A DNA stretch of 64,000 nucleotides from Burkholderia sp. BCC0506 (lineage in GTDB: Bacteria; Pseudomonadota; Gammaproteobacteria; Burkholderiales; Burkholderiaceae): assembly GCF_902833145.1 (NCBI RefSeq), contig NZ_CADFEN010000007.1, positions 1 to 64,000 of the forward strand, read 5' to 3'. The notes beneath the pieces are model-generated. The model made no database searches. It saw nothing but the letters and a program-made list of their open reading frames with translations, and was not told the DNA's origin. The position numbers were made by a program, and so were the translations under genes. Shown here in pieces: positions 17,323 through 28,744 of this stretch. The stretch's first letter is position 1, and each line of letters starts with the position of its first letter.

Positions 17323-18294
17323 TCAGCGCCGTTCGTCCGCGATATGGCTGCGGATCACGTCCGCGAACGACGTGTCGCCTTTCAGCCCGAGCGCTTGCGC
17401 GCGCGACGTATCCCAGCGGCCCGGCCAGCTGCCGACGATCTTCTCGACGCGTTCGTCGGGTATATGGCGGATCAGCTTGACGACCTCGTCGCCCGCGACT
17501 TCACGCAGCGCCGCGATCATCTCGTCGACCGATACCGACAGCCCCGGCAGGTTGATCACGCGCCGGTCGCCGAGCTTCGCGCCGTCGATCTCGCACCCGG
17601 CGACGAGCGCGTCGATCGCGCCGCGCGGCGACAGCAGCCACAGCCGCGTCGAGCCCGGAACCGGGCACACGCTTTCCTCGCCGTTCAGCGGCTCGCGGAT
17701 GATGCCGCTCGCGAACGACGACGCGGCTGCGTTCGGGCGGCCGGGCCGTACGCTGATGGTCGGCAGCCGCAGCACGCGGCCGTCGACGAAGCCGCGCCGC
17801 GCGTAGTCGCACAGCAGCAGCTCGGCGATCGCCTTCTCCGCGCCGTACGACGATTGCGGATTCAGCGCGGTGTCGTCCTGCACGACGTCGGGCAGCGCGC
17901 CGCCGTACACCGCGACGGAGCTCGTGAACACGACGCGCGGCCGGTGGCCGCGCGCGCGGCACACTTCGAGCAGCGTGCGCGACGCGTCGAGGTTGATCCG
18001 CATGCCGAGATCGAAATCGGCTTCGGCCTGCCCGCTGACGATCGCCGCGAGGTGGAAGATCGCGCCCGTCTGCGTGTCGATCGCGCTGTCGAGCACCACG
18101 CGATCGGCGATGTCGCCGACGATCGACGTCACGCGCGCATCGCCGAAATCGCTGCTCTCGACGACGTCGAGCAGCACCAGCTCGTCGATCTTTTCGCTGC
18201 GACCGTCGGGGCCGGTCAGTTCGCCGCGCTCGAGAAGCTTGCGCGCGAGACGCTGGCCGAGAAAGCCGGCGCCGCCGGTGATCAGTACTTTCAT
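17323..18294 (-). CDS. denD: D-erythronate dehydrogenase
   Basis: This 323-residue NAD-dependent extended SDR oxidises D-erythronate to 2-oxo-tetronate. The nucleotide site GGAGFLGQRL is at residues 7-16; the catalytic Tyr and Lys are in SSYGAEKA, with the preceding Ser in VVFTSSVAVYG. The length and the conserved SVRPGRPNAAASSFASGII block are typical of DenD. It is the distal gene of the tetronate operon, 28 bases after otnI. Its product feeds the isomerase, kinase and decarboxylase encoded in the same unit. Confidence 0.9.
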   Translation of the reverse strand: MKVLITGGAGFLGQRLARKLLERGELTGPDGRSEKIDELVLLDVVESSDFGDARVTSIVGDIADRVVLDSAIDTQTGAIFHLAAIVSGQAEADFDLGMRINLDASRTLLEVCRARGHRPRVVFTSSVAVYGGALPDVVQDDTALNPQSSYGAEKAIAELLLCDYARRGFVDGRVLRLPTISVRPGRPNAAASSFASGIIREPLNGEESVCPVPGSTRLWLLSPRGAIDALVAGCEIDGAKLGDRRVINLPGLSVSVDEMIAALREVAGDEVVKLIRHIPDERVEKIVGSWPGRWDTSRAQALGLKGDTSFADVIRSHIADERR

Positions 18295-18322
18295 GTTCGT
18301 TGCCCTGGGTGGAATACGGAAA

Positions 18323-19099
18323 TTACAGGTAAGGCCTGAGCCAGCCGAGGCCTTCCGACGTGCCGGCCTTCGGCCGATATTCGCAGCCGATCCAGCCGTC
18401 GTAGCCGAGCGCGTCGATCAGCGCGAACAGGTACGGGTAGTTGAGTTCGCCCACGTCCGGCTCGTGGCGTTCCGGCACGCCCGCGATCTGGATATGGCCG
18501 ATGCCCGCGAAATCGCGCTTGAGCTTCATCGCGAGATCGCCTTCGACGATCTGGCAGTGGTAGCAGTCGAACTGCACCTTCAGGTTCGGCGCGCCGATTT
18601 CCGCGCGGATCGCTTGCGCGTCGTCCTGGCGGCTCAGGAAATAGCCCGGCATGTCGCGTTGGTTGATCGGCTCGATCAGGATCGTGACGCCGTGCGCGGC
18701 GGCAGCCTGCGCCGCATGGCGCAGGTTCGCCAGGTAGGTGTCGCGATGGCGTGCGCGGTCGGCGCCCGGCGCGACCATGCCGGCCATCACGTGCAGCTTC
18801 CTGTTGCCGATCACGCGCGCATAGTCGAGCGCTTGGTCGATGCCGCGGCGGAATTCGTCCTCGCGGCCCGGCAGCGATGCAATGCCGCGTTCGCCCGCGG
18901 CCCAGTCGCCCGGCGGCGCGTTGAACAGCGCCTGTTCGAGGCCGTGCGCGTCGAGGCGCGCGCGGATGTCCTCGGCGGCGAAGTCGTACGGGAACAGGTA
19001 CTCGACGGCCTTGAAGCCGTCGTGGGCGGCAGCGGCGAAGCGTTCGAGGAACGCATGCTCGGTGTACATCATCGAGAGGTTGGCGGCGAAGCGTGGCAT
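18323..19099 (-). CDS. otnI: 2-oxo-tetronate isomerase
   Basis: The 258-residue TIM-barrel protein of the hydroxypyruvate isomerase-like family interconverts 2-oxo- and 3-oxo-tetronate. Metal-ligand regions are visible: E in [11 protein letters not shown] and H in [11 protein letters not shown], and E in [12 protein letters not shown] near the C-terminus. The N-terminus [20 protein letters not shown] is characteristic. It lies between denD and the transporter gene. Context makes OtnI far more likely than a true hydroxypyruvate isomerase. Confidence 0.9.
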   Translation of the reverse strand: MPRFAANLSMMYTEHAFLERFAAAAHDGFKAVEYLFPYDFAAEDIRARLDAHGLEQALFNAPPGDWAAGERGIASLPGREDEFRRGIDQALDYARVIGNRKLHVMAGMVAPGADRARHRDTYLANLRHAAQAAAAHGVTILIEPINQRDMPGYFLSRQDDAQAIRAEIGAPNLKVQFDCYHCQIVEGDLAMKLKRDFAGIGHIQIAGVPERHEPDVGELNYPYLFALIDALGYDGWIGCEYRPKAGTSEGLGWLRPYL

Positions 19100-19166
19100 G
19101 GCAGCGGGTCCTGTGAATGTATGGGGCGGGGCGCCGCGCGCCCCGCGTCGAATGACGGCGGCCGGA

Positions 19167-20492
19167 TCAGCGGTTCACGAGTTTGGCGGGCGTGAGCCAC
19201 ACGGCGATCGCGCCGATCACGAGCATGCCGGCCAGCACGTACATGCCGGACGACGTGCTGTGCGTGACGTCCTTCAGGTAGCCGATCACGTACGGGCTCG
19301 CGAAGCCGGCGAGGTTGCCGACCGAGTTGATGATCGCGATCCCGGCCGCGGCCGCGGAGCCCGCGAGGAACGCGGTCGGCAGCGACCAGAACAGCGGGGC
19401 GCAGGTCAGCACGCCGCCTGCCGCGAGCGACAGGAACACGATCGACACCGCCGTATTGTGCGAGTACGACGCGGCGACCGCAAACCCGATCGCGCCCATC
19501 AGCGCCGGCACGATCAGGTGCCAGCGGCGTTCGCGGCGCTTGTCCGCGCTGTGGCCGAACAGGTTCATCACGACGATCGCGACGACGAACGGAATCGCCG
19601 ACAGCAGGCCGATCTGCAGCGTGTCGGTGATGCCGGTCGATTTCACGAGCGTCGGCATCCAGAACGTGAGCCCGTACTGGCCGGTGACGAACGCGAAGTA
19701 GATCAGCGACATCCACCACATGCGCGGGTCCGCGAACACGGCCTTCAACGAATGGCCGTGCTGCTGCTGTTCCTGCGGTTGCGCGGCGATTTCGTCCTCG
19801 AGCAGCTGCTTCTCGCGCTCGTCGAGCCACTTCGCGCCGCGGATGCTGTTGTCGAGATACAGGATCGTCGCGATGCCGACGAGCACGGCCGGCACGGCCT
19901 CGATCATGAACATCCACTGCCAGCCGTGGAAACCCGAGCCGCCGTGAAAGCGCTCCATGATCCAGCCCGACAGCGGGTTGCCGAAGATGCCCGACACCGG
20001 AATCGCGGACATGAACACCGCGATGATCTTCGCGCGGCGATGCGACGGGAACCAGTACGTGAGGTACAGGATCACGCCCGGATAGAAGCCGGCTTCCGCG
20101 AGGCCGAGCAGGAAGCGCAGCACGTAGAACTGCGTCGGCGTTTTCACGAATGCGAACAGCGCGGACAGCAGCCCCCACGTGATCATGATCCGCGCGATCC
20201 AGATGCGCGCGCCGATGCGGTGCATCAGCAGGTTGCTCGGCAGCTCGAACAGGAAGTAGCCGAGGAAGAAGATGCCGGCGCCGAGCCCGAACACGGTTTC
20301 GCTGAACGCGAGATCCTGAGACATCTGCAGCTTGGCGAAGCCGACGTTCACGCGGTCGAGATACGCGACCACGTAGCAGAGCATCAGGAACGGCACGATG
20401 CGCCAGAACACTTTCTTGTAGGTGCGGTCGAGTTCGCCCGAGTGGGCAGCCGCGGCGGGCGAGCGGCTTGCGGCCGCGTCGAGAGCAGTCAT
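19167..20492 (-). CDS. MFS transporter, anion:cation symporter type (probable tetronate importer)
   Basis: The 441-residue protein has twelve predicted helices. The ACS-family signature is visible in [20 protein letters not shown], and the conserved [20 protein letters not shown] lies in helices 4-5. AGGAG precedes the ATG at 20492. The position inside the tetronate operon indicates uptake of erythronate or threonate. The cytosolic loop around residues 220-245 is rich in Glu/Gln (EEQQQHG-type), which is common for the family. Confidence 0.88.
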   Translation of the reverse strand: MTALDAAASRSPAAAAHSGELDRTYKKVFWRIVPFLMLCYVVAYLDRVNVGFAKLQMSQDLAFSETVFGLGAGIFFLGYFLFELPSNLLMHRIGARIWIARIMITWGLLSALFAFVKTPTQFYVLRFLLGLAEAGFYPGVILYLTYWFPSHRRAKIIAVFMSAIPVSGIFGNPLSGWIMERFHGGSGFHGWQWMFMIEAVPAVLVGIATILYLDNSIRGAKWLDEREKQLLEDEIAAQPQEQQQHGHSLKAVFADPRMWWMSLIYFAFVTGQYGLTFWMPTLVKSTGITDTLQIGLLSAIPFVVAIVVMNLFGHSADKRRERRWHLIVPALMGAIGFAVAASYSHNTAVSIVFLSLAAGGVLTCAPLFWSLPTAFLAGSAAAAGIAIINSVGNLAGFASPYVIGYLKDVTHSTSSGMYVLAGMLVIGAIAVWLTPAKLVNR

Positions 20493-20621
20493 CGTCGTCT
20501 CCTGGACTATCGTGTGCCGGCGGCGCGTACGCCGCCGGATCGTATGTGTGTGCTGACGGAAGGGCCCGCGCACACGGCGGGCATGGAAGTCGGTACTACT
20601 GTGCGATCGGGATGAGGCGCG

Positions 20622-21260
20622 TTACCACCGCGCGCCGAAGGTCTGGCGCAGCTCGTCGAGCGCCGCGTCGGACAACGGCTCGGGCTTCGGCTGCGTCATC
20701 AGCCACAGCCGCGCCGTTTCCTCGAGCTCCTCCAGCGCATACGACGCGTGCGATACCGACGGCCCCCACATCACCGGGCCGAGTCGGTCGAGCAGCACGC
20801 CGCGCACCCGGTCGGCCAGCGCCGCGACTTCGGCCGCGACGGCCGGGTCGCCGGGGCGGCGGTAGCGGATCAGCGGAACGTGGCCGACCTTCATCACGTA
20901 GTACGGCGTGATCGGCGGCAGCACGTCGGTGTCGCGCCACACGCCCGTGAGCGTCAAGGCGACGAGGTGCGTCGAGTGCGTGTGGACGACGCCGTTCGCT
21001 TCGGCGTTGCGCGCATAGATGCCGCGATGCAGCGCGAGCGTCTTCGACGGCTTGCCGCCCGATACGGGCTGGCCGTCCGCGCCGACCTTCGCGATGTCGT
21101 TCGGGTCGAGCCGGCCGAGGCACGCATCGGTCGGCGTGATCAGCCATCCGTCATTCAGACGTGCGCTGATGTTGCCGGCGCTGCCGACCGCATGACCGCG
21201 CGCATACAGGCTCGCGCCGATCACGCAGATCTCTTCGCGCAGTTTCGCTTCGTCGCTCAT
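20622..21260 (-). CDS. otnC: 3-oxo-tetronate 4-phosphate decarboxylase
   Basis: The 212-residue class II aldolase/adducin-fold enzyme converts 3-oxo-tetronate 4-phosphate to dihydroxyacetone phosphate and CO2. Metal-binding His residues are seen in GVVHTHSTHLVAL and a third in GPSVSHASYALEE. The phosphate-binding region SAGNISARLNDGWLITPT is intact. The start overlaps the otnK stop by 4 bases (ATGA), so kinase and decarboxylase are translated together. Confidence 0.9.
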   Translation of the reverse strand: MSDEAKLREEICVIGASLYARGHAVGSAGNISARLNDGWLITPTDACLGRLDPNDIAKVGADGQPVSGGKPSKTLALHRGIYARNAEANGVVHTHSTHLVALTLTGVWRDTDVLPPITPYYVMKVGHVPLIRYRRPGDPAVAAEVAALADRVRGVLLDRLGPVMWGPSVSHASYALEELEETARLWLMTQPKPEPLSDAALDELRQTFGARW

Positions 21261-22558
21261 CGTGCGGCTCCGTCCAGCGCGCGCAGCGCCTTGTCGAAAA
21301 AGTCCACCGTGCCGAAGTTGCCGGATTTCAGCGCGAGGCCGAGCGGCTGCGCGTCGATGGTGGCCGTGGCCGGCACGCCCGGATCGATCTGCGCGCCGAT
21401 CTGCAGCGCCTTCACGTCGAGCGCCTGCACGACCGCGCCGGACGTCTCGCCGCCCGCGACGACGAACTTGCGCACGCCGAGTTCTCGGAGCCCGCGCGCG
21501 ATCGCCGCGAGCGTGCTTTCGACGAGATGGCCGGCCGCGTCGACGCCGAGCGCCTGCTGCACGGCCTTCACTTCGTCGGGCGTGGCCGTCGCGTAGATCA
21601 GCACGGGCTGCGGCAGGTGCGAGCGCGCAAACGCGAGCGCCTGCTCGGCGACGGGCTCGCCGCGCGAGGCCGCGAGCGGATCGAGACGGAAGCTCGGCCG
21701 CGTCGCGCGCCACGCGCCGACCTGCGCGTTGGTGGCCTTCGATGCGCTGCCGGCGAGCACCGCCGACAGTCCGTCGATGCGCGGCAGCGACGCCGCATTG
21801 TCGCGCTCGGGCAGTTGCGCCGCGCGGCGGAAATTCGCCGGCAGGCCGAGCGCGATGCCCGAGCCGCCGGTCACGAGCGGCAGGCCCGCGCACGCTTCGC
21901 CGAGGACGTAGAGATCGCGGTCCGACAGTGCGTCGGCGATCGCGAAGCGCGCGCCTTCGGCGCGCAGCTGGTCGATCCGCGCACGCACGGCGGCCGCACC
22001 GAGTGCGATCGTGTCGTAGCGGATCAGGCCGACCGGCGACTTCGTCTGCCGTTGCAGCACGCGCACGAGGTTCGCGTCCTGCATCGGCGTGAGCGGATGG
22101 TTCTCCATCCCCGATTCGTTCAGCAGCACGTCGCCGACGAACAGGTGGCCGCGATAGATCGTGCGGCCGTTCTCGGGAAACGCCGGGCACGCGATCGTGA
22201 AGTCGCCGCCGGCCGCATCGAGCAGCGCGTCGGCCACCGGTCCGATGTTGCCCGCGTCGGTCGAATCGAACGTCGAGCAGTACTTGAAGAAGAACTGCCG
22301 GCATCCTTGCGCGCGCAACCATTCGTACGCGGCGAGCGATTGCGCGACGGCGTCTGCGGCGGGGATCGTGCGCGACTTCAGCGCGACGACGATCGCGTCG
22401 GCGTCGACGATCGTGTCGGCAGCCGCGCCGTCGGCGGGCACGCCGATCGTCTGCACCGTGCGCATGCCGCTCTTGACGAGCATGTTCGCGAGATCGGTCG
22501 CGCCGGTGAAATCGTCGGCGATGCAGCCGAGCAGGGGACGGGAAGCGGAAGCGGTCAT
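21257..22558 (-). CDS. otnK: 3-oxo-tetronate kinase
   Basis: The 433-residue DUF1537-family (four-carbon acid sugar) kinase phosphorylates 3-oxo-tetronate with ATP. The N-terminal substrate domain starts LLGCIADDFTGATDLANMLV. The C-terminal nucleotide domain contains FVVAGGETSGAVVQALDV. Length and motifs match OtnK. It sits 19 bases after ltnD and overlaps otnC. Confidence 0.92.
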   Translation of the reverse strand: MTASASRPLLGCIADDFTGATDLANMLVKSGMRTVQTIGVPADGAAADTIVDADAIVVALKSRTIPAADAVAQSLAAYEWLRAQGCRQFFFKYCSTFDSTDAGNIGPVADALLDAAGGDFTIACPAFPENGRTIYRGHLFVGDVLLNESGMENHPLTPMQDANLVRVLQRQTKSPVGLIRYDTIALGAAAVRARIDQLRAEGARFAIADALSDRDLYVLGEACAGLPLVTGGSGIALGLPANFRRAAQLPERDNAASLPRIDGLSAVLAGSASKATNAQVGAWRATRPSFRLDPLAASRGEPVAEQALAFARSHLPQPVLIYATATPDEVKAVQQALGVDAAGHLVESTLAAIARGLRELGVRKFVVAGGETSGAVVQALDVKALQIGAQIDPGVPATATIDAQPLGLALKSGNFGTVDFFDKALRALDGAAR

Positions 22559-22577
22559 GGCGGGAACGTCGTTCGAA

Positions 22578-23468
22578 TCAGCGGGCGGGCGGCAGCGTGA
22601 TGCCGGGGAAGGTCTTGATCACGGCGGAATCGTCCTCGCCGCCGTGGCCGGCGCTCGACGCGCTCATGAACATCTGGTGCGCGGTGGCCGACAGCGGCAG
22701 CGGGAACTTGCTGCGGCGCGCGGTATCGAGCACGAGGCCGAGATCCTTCACGAAGATGTCGACGGCCGACAGCGGCGTGTAGTCGCCGTTCAGGATGTGC
22801 GGCACGCGGTTCTCGAACATCCACGAATTGCCCGCGCTGTGCGTGATCACGTCGTACAGCGCGTCGGCATCGACGCCTTCGCGCAGGCCGAGCGCCATCG
22901 CTTCGGCCGCCGCCGCGATATGCACGCCGGCCAGCAGCTGGTTGATGATCTTCACTTTCGAGCCGATGCCGTGCGCGTCGCCGAGGCGATAGACCTTGCC
23001 GGCGATCGCGGCGAGCACGTCCTCGCAGCCGGCATACGCGGCGGCCGGCCCCGACGTCATCATCGTCATCTCGCCGGAGGCCGCGCGCGCGGCGCCGCCC
23101 GACACGGGCGCGTCGAGCATCTGCAGCCCGGCCGCTTCGATGCGCGCGCCGAGCGCGACCGCGAATTCGGGCGCGACGGTCGCGCTCGCGATCACGACGC
23201 CGCCCGGCTTCATTGCCGCGACCGCGCCGTGTTCGCCGAACAGCACCGTTTCCGTTTGCGCGGCATTGACGACGAGCGTGACGACGACGTCGCACTGCGC
23301 GCCGAGTTCGGCCGGCGTCGCGCAGGCGATGCCGCCTTCGGCGGCGAACGCCTGCAGCACGGTGTCGCGCACGTCGCATGCGTGGACGCGCAGGCCGGCG
23401 CGCAGCAGCGAGCGTGCGACGCCGAGGCCCATCGCGCCGAGGCCGATGACTCCAACATTTCGTGACAT
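22578..23468 (-). CDS. ltnD: L-threonate dehydrogenase
   Basis: The 296-residue beta-hydroxyacid dehydrogenase is NAD-linked. The Rossmann motif is VIGLGAMGLGVA at residues 7-18. The substrate motif DAPVSGGAARAASGEMTMM and the catalytic Lys region SKVKIINQLLAGVH are intact. Within a tetronate operon LtnD oxidises L-threonate to 2-oxo-tetronate, giving the cell a second entry besides erythronate. It is the first catabolic gene after the GntR regulator, 67 bases away. Confidence 0.9.
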   Translation of the reverse strand: MSRNVGVIGLGAMGLGVARSLLRAGLRVHACDVRDTVLQAFAAEGGIACATPAELGAQCDVVVTLVVNAAQTETVLFGEHGAVAAMKPGGVVIASATVAPEFAVALGARIEAAGLQMLDAPVSGGAARAASGEMTMMTSGPAAAYAGCEDVLAAIAGKVYRLGDAHGIGSKVKIINQLLAGVHIAAAAEAMALGLREGVDADALYDVITHSAGNSWMFENRVPHILNGDYTPLSAVDIFVKDLGLVLDTARRSKFPLPLSATAHQMFMSASSAGHGGEDDSAVIKTFPGITLPPAR

Positions 23469-23535
23469 GGTCAACCTTGATCGATTCGGGAGAGGTTCGT
23501 GGCGGCGCGGCCGGGAACGGCCGCGGCCACCGGCT

Positions 23536-24240
23536 TCAGCAGATGCCGGCTTCCGCGAGACGGCGGGCGGCGTTGTACATGTGCGTGCGCGCCGCGTTGC
23601 GGGCGGCCATCGGGTCGCGTGCGCGGATCGCATCGGCGATCGCCGCGTGTTCGTCGCGCACCTGGCGCGAGAAATCCTCGCGCGTCGCCTCGTTGCGCCG
23701 CGTGACCTTCACGCCGGCTTCGAGGTACTGGTTCAGGAACTGCAGCGTCTTCAGGAAATACGGATTGCCGGTGACGGCGGCGATCGTGCGGTGGAACGCG
23801 ACGTCTTCCGCGACGCCGTCGCGCCCTTCGGCCACCGCTTCGTCGATCTTGCGCAGCGCGTCGTCGATGTCGGCCATGTCGTCGTCGGTGTGGTGCAGCG
23901 CGGCTTCGGCCGCGACTTCAGCCTCGATCGCGCGGCGCACCGCGAGCAGGTGCGGCAGCGAGCTGGCCTCGACGGCCTCCGCATAGTCGATCCGCAGCGG
24001 CCGGATCGCGCCGTGCTGGTTCACGAACACGCCGCTGCCCTGGCGCGGCTCGACCACGCCTTCGTTCTTCAGCCGCGAGATCGCCTCGCGGATCACGGTG
24101 CGGCTCACGCCGAATTCCTGCGCGAGCACGGCCTCGGTCGGCAGCTTGCCGGTGGCCGAGAAGCTGCCCACTTCGATCTGCTTGAGCAGCTGCTGCGCGA
24201 CGTGGTCGCTCATCGCGCGGGCGGGAATTTTCTCGAACAT
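23536..24240 (-). CDS. GntR/FadR-family regulator of the tetronate operon
   Basis: The 234-residue regulator has a winged HTH in residues 10-75 (LPTEAVLAQEFGVSRTVIRE) and an all-helical FCD effector domain. Likely metal-ligand residues are DVAFHRTIAAVTGN and later His residues (DEHAAIADAI, ARTHMYNAARR). It is the first gene of the transcript that continues into ltnD-denD. An imperfect dyad just upstream of its start is a plausible autoregulatory operator. The inducer is presumably a tetronate or its 2-oxo form. Confidence 0.88.
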   Translation of the reverse strand: MFEKIPARAMSDHVAQQLLKQIEVGSFSATGKLPTEAVLAQEFGVSRTVIREAISRLKNEGVVEPRQGSGVFVNQHGAIRPLRIDYAEAVEASSLPHLLAVRRAIEAEVAAEAALHHTDDDMADIDDALRKIDEAVAEGRDGVAEDVAFHRTIAAVTGNPYFLKTLQFLNQYLEAGVKVTRRNEATREDFSRQVRDEHAAIADAIRARDPMAARNAARTHMYNAARRLAEAGIC

Positions 24241-24250
24241 GATGCTCAGG

Positions 24251-24279
24251 TTTGTAAGGTGATGTGGTCATCATACAAA
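24251..24279. promoter_or_regulatory. Putative GntR operator
   Basis: The outer arms TTTGTA (24251-24256) and TACAAA (24274-24279) are perfect complements, and inside them GATG (24261-24264) pairs with CATC. Ten of fourteen positions are symmetric about base 24265. The site begins 11 bases upstream of the regulator's ATG in an AT-richer patch, as expected for an autoregulatory FadR-type operator. Confidence 0.6.
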
Positions 24280-24430
24280 TTTGAGCGTGCATCGGCATCC
24301 GGAATAACCCTCGTTTATCTCCGCCAACGTCGGTCAACTTGACTGGAACCGGTTCCAAAAAGAGCCTAAACCGATGCGAACGTGTGCCGTGCCTGCAATT
24401 GGCCAGCGAAGGCGCAAGCGCCCGGGGCCG

Positions 24431-25492
24431 TCAGTCTGCGATGTCCTCGACCGCGTCGGGCGTCGCGTCGATTTCGGCCACGTCGCCGCCGCGCTCGCGA
24501 TAGGTCGCCGGCGGCACGCCGAACTGCTTGCGGAATTCGCGCCCGAGGTGCGACGCGTCGGCGAATCCGCAGCTCGACGCGATATCGGCGACCGTGCGGT
24601 CGGAACTCGTCAGCAGCCAGGCGGCCGTGCGCAGCCGCACCTGTTTCGCGAATGCCTGCGGGCTCTTGCCGGTCTCGGCCTTGAACAGCCGTTCGAGCTG
24701 CCGCGTCGACAGGTCGAGCTTGCACGCCAGTTCCTCGAGCGGCAGCGCCCGCCCGACGTGCTGTTCCATCAGAAGAATCGCGCGCTTGACCTTCGGGTGC
24801 GTCGCGGGCTCGAGGCCCGGCGGATGCGGCTGCGGCGCATTGCCTTTCTGCATTTCGCCGACAAGCAGGATGCGCAGCGCCTTCTGCACGGTGGCGTGAT
24901 CGAAGTGGCGCAGCAGGATCGCGGCGGCGACGTCGATCGACGCGCGGCCGCCCGAACACGTGATCCGGCGCCGGTCGATCACGAACAGGCGGTCGGCGAT
25001 CAGCAGGTCGGGATCGGCGGCCGGAAAGCGCTCGATGAAATCCCAGTAATGGAACCAGCTCACACAGGTGCGGTAGCCGTCGAGCACGCCGGCGCGCATC
25101 AGCGCGAACACGCCGGTGCAGATGCCGACGACGGTCGCGCCGCCCGTCGCCGCGCGGCGGATGAAATCGAGCGTTTCAGGGCCGGCCTGCGGCCCCGAAT
25201 GCAGCAGCCCGCCGACCACTACCACGTAGTCGAACGGCTCGGCCGCGTCGAACGTCTCCCACGGCGTGATCTGGATCCCGCAGCTCGCGCGCACCGGCGC
25301 GAGCGTCTCGCCGATCACGCTCCATGCGCAGCGCACGGGCTTGCTGTAGTCGCCGTCGTCGGCCGACAGCCGCAGCATGTCGACGAAGCCGGAAAAGGCC
25401 GTCAGCGTGAAGTTCGGCAGCAGCACGATGCCGAAGCGGATGCGCCGCGGCGCGGGTTCTGCGAGGGGGGAGGCGGGTACGTCGGGGGTCAT
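24431..25492 (-). CDS. GlxA-family AraC regulator (SouR-like candidate)
   Basis: The 353-residue regulator has an N-terminal DJ-1-like domain ([19 protein letters not shown], with [10 protein letters not shown] at the nucleophile elbow) and a C-terminal AraC HTH ([20 protein letters not shown], then [20 protein letters not shown]). I chose the ATG at 25492; a GTG at 25510 is also in frame. It is divergent from sdaA-soxBDAG. GlxA-type proteins such as SouR in Pseudomonas control sarcosine breakdown, so it is the probable local activator. A Glu/Asp-rich tail ends the protein. Confidence 0.85.
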   Translation of the reverse strand: MTPDVPASPLAEPAPRRIRFGIVLLPNFTLTAFSGFVDMLRLSADDGDYSKPVRCAWSVIGETLAPVRASCGIQITPWETFDAAEPFDYVVVVGGLLHSGPQAGPETLDFIRRAATGGATVVGICTGVFALMRAGVLDGYRTCVSWFHYWDFIERFPAADPDLLIADRLFVIDRRRITCSGGRASIDVAAAILLRHFDHATVQKALRILLVGEMQKGNAPQPHPPGLEPATHPKVKRAILLMEQHVGRALPLEELACKLDLSTRQLERLFKAETGKSPQAFAKQVRLRTAAWLLTSSDRTVADIASSCGFADASHLGREFRKQFGVPPATYRERGGDVAEIDATPDAVEDIAD

Positions 25493-25707
25493 CGCGGCCA
25501 ATCTTGTCACGCCGGGCAGGCGGTCTCACTCGTTTCACTCTGTTTGCGGGTTGCGGCTGCCGGAGGCGGCGCGGATGCAGCCAGCGTCGCCGATCGGCCG
25601 CGGCCGGACTTGTGGTTTTCCGTCGCGAACCATCGCCAAAACGCACTTTCCGGGCGGCCGGCGCGGCGCTTGGCGGCGCTATCCCACGCCGATGCCGTTT
25701 TTGTTCT

Positions 25708-25717
25708 ATCGGCCGAT
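25708..25717. promoter_or_regulatory. Palindrome in the sox/sdaA control region
   Basis: ATCGGCCGAT is a perfect 10-base palindrome 61 bases before the sdaA start, within the 286-base divergent gap between the GlxA gene and sdaA. It could be part of the activator's site. Nothing else in the gap was convincing. Confidence 0.35.
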
Positions 25718-25778
25718 TTTACGCTTTGATGTACTGGGGCCCAACGACATTTCACGCATGCAACCCAGAGGAAGCCAG

Positions 25779-27164
<1,386 letters not shown>

Positions 27165-27178
27165 CGAAGGATCCAAAC

Positions 27179-28423
27179 ATGAGCCGCTACTCGATATTCA
27201 GCCTGTTCCGCAACGGCCTCTCGTATCACGAGAACTGGGAGAAGCAGTGGAAGAGCCCGGAGCCGAAGAAGGAATACGACGTCGTGATCGTCGGCGGCGG
27301 CGGCCACGGCCTCGCGACCGCGTACTACCTCGCGAAGGAGCACGGGATCACGAACGTCGCGATCCTCGAGAAGGGCTGGATCGGCGGCGGCAACACTGCC
27401 CGCAACACCACGATCGTGCGCTCGAACTACCTGTGGGACGAATCGGCCGCGCTGTACGAGAAGGCGATGAAGCTGTGGGAAGGGCTGTCGCAGGACCTGA
27501 ACTACAACGTGATGTTCAGCCAGCGCGGCGTGATGAACCTGGCCCACACGCTGCAGGACGTGCGCGACACCGAGCGCCGCGTGAACGCGAACCGGCTGAA
27601 CGGCGTCGACGCCGAATTCCTGACGCCCGCGCAGGTGAAGGAAATCGAGCCGACGATCAACCTGAACAGCCGCTATCCGGTGCTCGGCGCATCGATCCAG
27701 CGCCGTGCGGGTGTCGCACGCCATGACGCGGTGGCCTGGGGCTTCGCGCGCGGCGCGGACCGCGCCGGCGTCGACATCATCCAGAACTGCCAGGTGACGG
27801 GCATTCGCCGCGACGGCGGCGCGGTGGTCGGCGTCGATACGGTGAAGGGTTTCATCAAGGCGAAGAAAGTCGCGGTGGTCGCGGCCGGCAACACGACGAC
27901 GCTCGCCGACATGGCCGGCGTGCGCCTGCCGATCGAAAGCCACCCGCTGCAGGCGCTGGTGTCCGAGCCGATCAAGCCGGTCGTCAACTCGGTGATCATG
28001 TCGAACGCGGTGCATGCGTACATCAGCCAGTCCGACAAGGGCGACCTCGTGATCGGCGCCGGTATCGACCAGTACACGGGCTTCGGCCAGCGCGGCAGCT
28101 TCCACATCATCGAAGGCACGCTGCAGGCGATCGTCGAGATGTTCCCGGTGTTCTCGCGCGTGCGGATGAACCGCCAGTGGGGCGGCATCGTCGACGTGTC
28201 GCCGGACGCGTGCCCGATCATCAGCAAGACCGACGTGAAGGGCCTCTATTTCAACTGCGGCTGGGGCACCGGCGGCTTCAAGGCGACGCCGGGCTCGGGC
28301 TGGGTGTTCGCGCACACGATCGCCCGCGACGAACCGCATCCGCTGAACGCGCCGTTCGCGCTCGACCGCTTCTACACGGGCCACCTGATCGACGAGCACG
28401 GCGCTGCCGCCGTCGCGCACTAA
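27179..28423 (+). CDS. soxB: Sarcosine oxidase beta subunit
   Basis: The 414-residue FAD-dependent subunit belongs to heterotetrameric sarcosine oxidase. The Rossmann motif is [16 protein letters not shown]. His182 in [10 protein letters not shown] is at the position of the covalent FMN attachment of the Corynebacterium enzyme, after allowing for the longer N-terminus. It oxidises sarcosine to glycine with transfer of the methyl group toward tetrahydrofolate. It lies 14 bases after sdaA and heads the BDAG block. Confidence 0.94.
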   Translation: MSRYSIFSLFRNGLSYHENWEKQWKSPEPKKEYDVVIVGGGGHGLATAYYLAKEHGITNVAILEKGWIGGGNTARNTTIVRSNYLWDESAALYEKAMKLWEGLSQDLNYNVMFSQRGVMNLAHTLQDVRDTERRVNANRLNGVDAEFLTPAQVKEIEPTINLNSRYPVLGASIQRRAGVARHDAVAWGFARGADRAGVDIIQNCQVTGIRRDGGAVVGVDTVKGFIKAKKVAVVAAGNTTTLADMAGVRLPIESHPLQALVSEPIKPVVNSVIMSNAVHAYISQSDKGDLVIGAGIDQYTGFGQRGSFHIIEGTLQAIVEMFPVFSRVRMNRQWGGIVDVSPDACPIISKTDVKGLYFNCGWGTGGFKATPGSGWVFAHTIARDEPHPLNAPFALDRFYTGHLIDEHGAAAVAH

Positions 28424-28444
28424 CCGCACTGAGGAGAAAGAAAC

Positions 28445-28744
28445 ATGTTGCTGATCGAATGTCCGTGGTGCGGGCCGCGCGCCGAATCCGAGTTCACGTG
28501 CGGCGGTGAAGCCGACATCGTGCGCCCGGTGGCGAACGAGACGATGACCGACCGTGAATGGGGCGAATACGTGTTCATGCGCGAGAACAAGCGCGGGCTG
28601 CACAAGGAGCAATGGCTGCACACGCAGGGTTGCCGCCGCTGGTTCAAGGTGACGCGCGATACGGTCACCTACGATATCAAGGGCTACGAAAAGTTCGGCG
28701 GAGCATCCGCCGGCAACGCACACGAAGAGGGCACGAGCAAATGA
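28445..28744 (+). CDS. soxD: Sarcosine oxidase delta subunit
   Basis: The 99-residue subunit binds structural zinc through Cys6, Cys9 (IECPWCGPR), His59 and Cys63 (WLHTQGCRRWF), all present at the classical positions. The AGGAGA site precedes the ATG at 28445. Its stop overlaps the soxA start as ATGA. It forms part of the heterotetramer with the beta, alpha and gamma subunits. Confidence 0.94.
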   Translation: MLLIECPWCGPRAESEFTCGGEADIVRPVANETMTDREWGEYVFMRENKRGLHKEQWLHTQGCRRWFKVTRDTVTYDIKGYEKFGGASAGNAHEEGTSK

